From Salticus scenicus (Eukaryota; Arthropoda; Arachnida; Araneae; Salticidae), in the NCBI GenBank assembly GCA_963930645.1, contig OZ005653.1:207159513-207223512 (forward strand): 64,000 nt of DNA, given 5' to 3'. Below the pieces are notes generated by a model. That model did not search any database. It worked only from the letters and a program-made list of their open reading frames with translations, and was not told the DNA's origin. Below are positions 60,820 to 64,000 of the stretch, piece by piece. Made by a program: the position numbers and the translations under genes. The first letter of the stretch is position 1. Each line of letters starts with the position of its first letter.

Positions 60820-61300
60820 CCTTCTATCGCGTATCGTGTCTTAACTCAATATCCACCGGCCATTTGAATTCTCCCAAACCCGAGGGTAATTAATATGAAT
60901 GCCATTGTAGCGAGGTAAACTTTGTATGTGCGAAGAACTCGCAGCACGAACGCCATAAAGCTGCAGCTCACGCAAGTTAACGGCCAAAGAACGCGGCGGG
61001 CAATCGGCCGAGAAATTTGAGGATTTCCCAGGAATCTATGCAGCCCGCGTCCGCCCTTCCCAGAATAACATATTTCAATTACAGGATGGACTATGTCTGC
61101 TCTATTAGTCCCTGAGCAGCCTTCGAGCGTTTTAAAGCGCCACTTAATATTAATCGGTGTGGTCACTATTCGATATAGTAGACACTTGTTGCCACCGCGC
61201 AATTTCGTGTCGTCGGCATCTGTCGCTCGATTTTCATGCATCACCATGTGGGTAGAATTAGATTTTGGAAAGCGAGGGACAGATTGAAATGTTCAGGCGA
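60820..61300. promoter_or_regulatory. Strongest GC/CpG island in the window
   Basis: CpG-dense sequence (for example AACGCGGCGGGCAATCGGCC near 60990 and CCCGCGTCCGCCC near 61041) with several homeodomain-type ATTA cores (GGTAATTAATATG near 60884, CTTAATATTAATCGG near 61145). A 133-codon minus-strand frame (60846-61247) and an opposing 64-codon plus frame (61093-61287) overlap it. Neither has a signature, and a GC-rich block naturally has fewer stops. It might be a promoter/first exon or a conserved enhancer of a gene outside the window. Confidence 0.4.
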
Positions 61301-61984
61301 TATCTGACACTTTATAATTTAACGGGAAGCATGTTAGTGACAATACGATTTGCATCGGCAATTTCGGTTTGTTATTATTATAATTATTACGTAAAAAATC
61401 TACAGTGACTCTAGTTACCGAACTAAACATTTAGTAATCATTGGCTGTTTACATAAATTTAAATCAGAGAATAAAAAAGTGAATAAAGAAAAATGAAAAT
61501 CGTAATAGGTTATTTCAGTGTTTCTCCTCAAATTGCAAGTTTTATAATGGACTGTAATACATACAAATTCTTTTATGCGTCCCTGTAAAACAAGTATAAA
61601 TTTTAAACATGAAATAACAAATCTGTATTAAATTTTTCCTGCTTTAATCCATACGAAAACTAAATTCAAATAATTTGAGTCCATGGACCGTAATGTATAA
61701 AAAATCTGTTTTGCATCCATGTAAAAGGACTATAACTCCTACACTTATTTAAAAAAAAGTTTATATAGTTCTTGCAAGCATGACCTATAATATGTCTATC
61801 CAATGTGATTCTAATATGGAGTTTAGACGCCAGCGTACTTTAAATGATTCGAATCCAGAAGCCGTAGTAGGAAATAAGAAGTCACTGGGAAAAAAAAAAA
61901 AAAAAAAAAAAAAAAAACTTCTACATTAATGAAAATTTTATAAAATTCATGCGAGGGTGATCTATAATATACCTTATTTATAGA

Positions 61985-62020
<36 letters not shown>

Positions 62021-62242
62021 TCAAAGAAAATGCTAAAACTTCTATGGTGATACTGCTGCTGCTGCTGATAATAATTATGTAATTACCAGAATATATTTGT
62101 ACTTTTTCTATCACGTGTTCATAGACTACTAAGTCCAATTAGGATCTAATATTGAGTGTATTTTTATTTCCAAATTTTTAGGCATTAGCAAAGCACTTTA
62201 AGTTCATCAAAAGTTTCGTGCAACCAAGTCAAAACTAATAAT
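61301..62242. other. AT-rich spacer with homopolymers
   Basis: A tract at 61890-61917, T tract at 61987-62015 and a short (CTG)n at 62053-62066. No gene seen. Confidence 0.5.
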
Positions 62243-62477
62243 AACAAAACTTTGAATAAACACCATAAAATGCAATAAACTCTCAACAAATGTTTCGGGT
62301 TGAACGAACACACAACCCTTCGTCAGACGAACAAAGTAGGCACGCGTGCTGCGTTAACGCTTTGACTGCAGCACTCGTGCCTACTTTGATCCCCTGACGA
62401 AGGCTCGTGTGTTCTTTCACCCTGAAACAATTGTTGTGAATTTATTGCATTTTATGGTGTTTATTCAAAGTTTTGTT
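62243..62477. repeat. Near-complete palindrome with two hammerhead-like half-cores
   Basis: Arms meet around 62360 with a loop of about 15 bases; the outer parts (AACAAAACTTTGAATAAACA, then CCATAAAATGCAATAAA) are almost perfect inverse copies, as is the inner GGCACG-GTGCTGC block. On the plus strand the right arm has CTGACGA (62394-62400) and GAAAC (62424-62428). On the minus strand the left arm has CTGACGA (62326-62320), a strong stem GGGTTG/CAACCC and GAAACA (62296-62291). Both fit CUGANGA-helix II-GAAA. A helix III pairing with a GUU triplet is possible across the palindrome, but a canonical helix I is not evident. Confidence 0.6.
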
Positions 62478-64000
62478 TGTATTACTTTAAAACGCCAGTT
62501 ATGTAGTGCTTTTTTATTATCAAACCAAAACTACTGCACTGGCCATAGGTTTTTGTTAATTAAAAAATAATAATAATTGTTGTTGTTGAATTAATTAAAT
62601 AGTAGTTATTTGAAAAAAAAAAAATATATTAAAAATATTAAAAAAATCACAAGCAATATCATTTTCAAAAAGTTACAGTAATTTAACAAAACGTCCAACT
62701 TTACTAACTGTTCGATTTCGAAAAAATTTAAGAGGAGAAAGAACATCCGAGTAACAAGAAAATCCGATAAACATATTGATTATTTTGATTATTTTTTATC
62801 GTAAAATTTGTAAAAGAGACAGATCAAAGCAAACTAATGTAATATAATATATATATATATATATATATAGCAAGGTACGTAAAAAAAAAGTATAATATAT
62901 ATACAGCATTTCTATACTTTTAAAAATTTGTAATGTAAACATGGCCGTATAAAATTTTGAATTACTTAGGAAGTCATCACAGTAACATATTTCATATTTA
63001 ATTATGTTCGTGCTAATATCTTAAATGATAATTTAAAATGGGTCCGACTTCTTTGTGATAAATATAGACTTCACAATGCACGTTTATGAGAATTTTCTTT
63101 CTATTCTTCATATCAAGAAAAAACTTAAATTCTTAACAATAAGTTATATATATAGAGAGAGAGAGAATGTTGAAGATCAAACAAATTCTGGTAAATAACA
63201 TAAATAATATTTCAAAACTGGTCCGACCCCTTTACAATAATTTCTTTTCTTTTTTTCTCTCTCTCCCTTTTGGTAATGTGCACACAGACTGACAAACTAA
63301 CTAACTAACATACAGACGGGTACCATATCGATTTTCTGATTACCCCCATACCTTATAATGAGTAAGAAATGTCAAAAGATTTTAACTTATTTTTATGAGG
63401 ACGAAAATTCGATGAAAGAGAGATTTTTTTTTTTTTTTTTTCCTTTTCACAAATCTTTGGCATTCTCTCCGACGAGCAATTCAAAAATCTATATATGTAT
63501 AATCTCATAAAAATTGAAATTCGTGAGAATTTTTGCATTTGTTGACTATAAAACCCGATAAAATTGTTTTCAGATGAATTTCTCTATCCCCCCCCCTTTT
63601 TTTTTAATTCTGAGAATAATTGATGAATTTTTCGGATAACTCTAGAAAGAATCTCTCTCTTACATTATCTCCATAACTTAAACACAACTAATTAAAAAAG
63701 TTTTGTCTCGATAATTATACTTTTATCTTGACGCGGAATATATTTATTTTTATAAAATGAAATTCGAAAATTTTACTAAACAACCATTCAAATTTTTCGA
63801 ATGTTCCAGTAAAAGCAAATTTAAAAAGCGACATAGAAATTGAAATATTAACACGCACATCCTGAACTGTTACGAAAAAAAAAAAGAATAAACAAACAAA
63901 CAAACAAACAAACACGGTCTTTGGAACATTGCATTCGAAAAGTCTTTTTTAACCTCCATAAAATTCATTGAGTTCCAAATGCCGTCAAACATATTTAAAC
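62478..64000. other. AT-rich spacer with weak direct repeats
   Basis: Contains (TA)n at 62848-62870, a (GA)n at 63155-63167, a T tract at 63424-63441, a C tract at 63589-63597 and (AAAC)n at 63894-63913. A block with GGGTCCGACTTCTTTGTGAT (about 63040) is partly repeated at about 63219 (GGTCCGACCCCTTTACAATA). A CAGACTGACAAACTAACTAA run at 63287 may belong to an interspersed repeat. No gene seen. Confidence 0.45.

Noticed and set aside
60846..61247. 133-codon minus-strand open frame
   Set aside because: It lies in the most GC-rich block, where stops are rare, has no family signature, and is opposed by another open frame on the plus strand. Kept as part of a candidate regulatory island, not called as a gene.
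1..64000. tRNA, rRNA, CRISPR arrays, telomeric repeats
   Set aside because: Searched by eye for tRNA T-loop patterns, rRNA-like blocks, spaced direct repeats and TTAGG-type runs; none was convincing.

Overview
The window looks like a gene-poor, strongly AT-rich stretch of an animal nuclear genome. It is dense in (TA)n microsatellites and long A or T homopolymers (over 25 tracts of about 15-35 bp). I found no intact protein-coding host gene, no rRNA or tRNA gene, no CRISPR array and no bacterial-style operon. The transposon mix (Tc1/mariner, pogo-like, hAT-like, piggyBac-like, a Penelope-like reverse transcriptase and a LINE 3-prime tail) and the base composition fit an arthropod, perhaps a chelicerate such as a spider or scorpion. 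That placement is an inference from composition and repeat style, not from a diagnostic gene.

Layout. 0-8.4 kb: AT-rich spacer, a dispersed repeat (family A, minus copy, 3.1-4.25 kb), a C-rich element built of two kinds of internal tandem repeat (4.4-5.93 kb), a weak inverted-motif element (6.15-6.9 kb) and a diverged copy of a small element (family C, 8.0-8.36 kb). 8.4-15.4 kb: spacer with one GC-richer island at 14.1 kb. 15.43-18.07 kb: a decayed pogo-like DNA transposon with recognisable transposase pieces. 18.39-19.09 and 23.85-24.54 kb: an inverted pair of a 0.7-kb repeat (family B), with a piggyBac-like MITE between them. 25.7-27.5 kb: a Penelope-like reverse transcriptase broken by an exact threefold 197-bp tandem duplication, followed by a second copy of family A (27.84-28.69 kb). 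31.9-32.5 kb: an internally deleted Tc1/mariner relative. 36.97-37.61 kb: a hAT-like MITE. 37.8-42.6 kb: a degenerate tandem array of units of about 225 bp, into which a 212-bp mariner, a 588-bp long-TIR MITE and a 352-bp element have inserted. 44-61.3 kb: more spacer, with several GC/CpG-richer islands that look like candidate regulatory sequence (44.4, 46.9-48.1, 49.2, 54.5-54.9, 56.1-56.6 and 60.8-61.3 kb), an 81-bp LINE tail with a 16-bp target-site duplication, two long hairpins carrying half of a hammerhead-ribozyme consensus (57.7 and 62.3 kb), and nested inverted-repeat elements at 58.2-60.4 kb.

The coding content consists of retrotransposon and transposase relics. Nothing here forms a pathway. 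The most unusual items are the palindromes with hammerhead-like half-cores, the exact 197-bp triplication inside the reverse transcriptase, and the long tandem array with its dated insertions and an internal 74-bp snap-back inversion.
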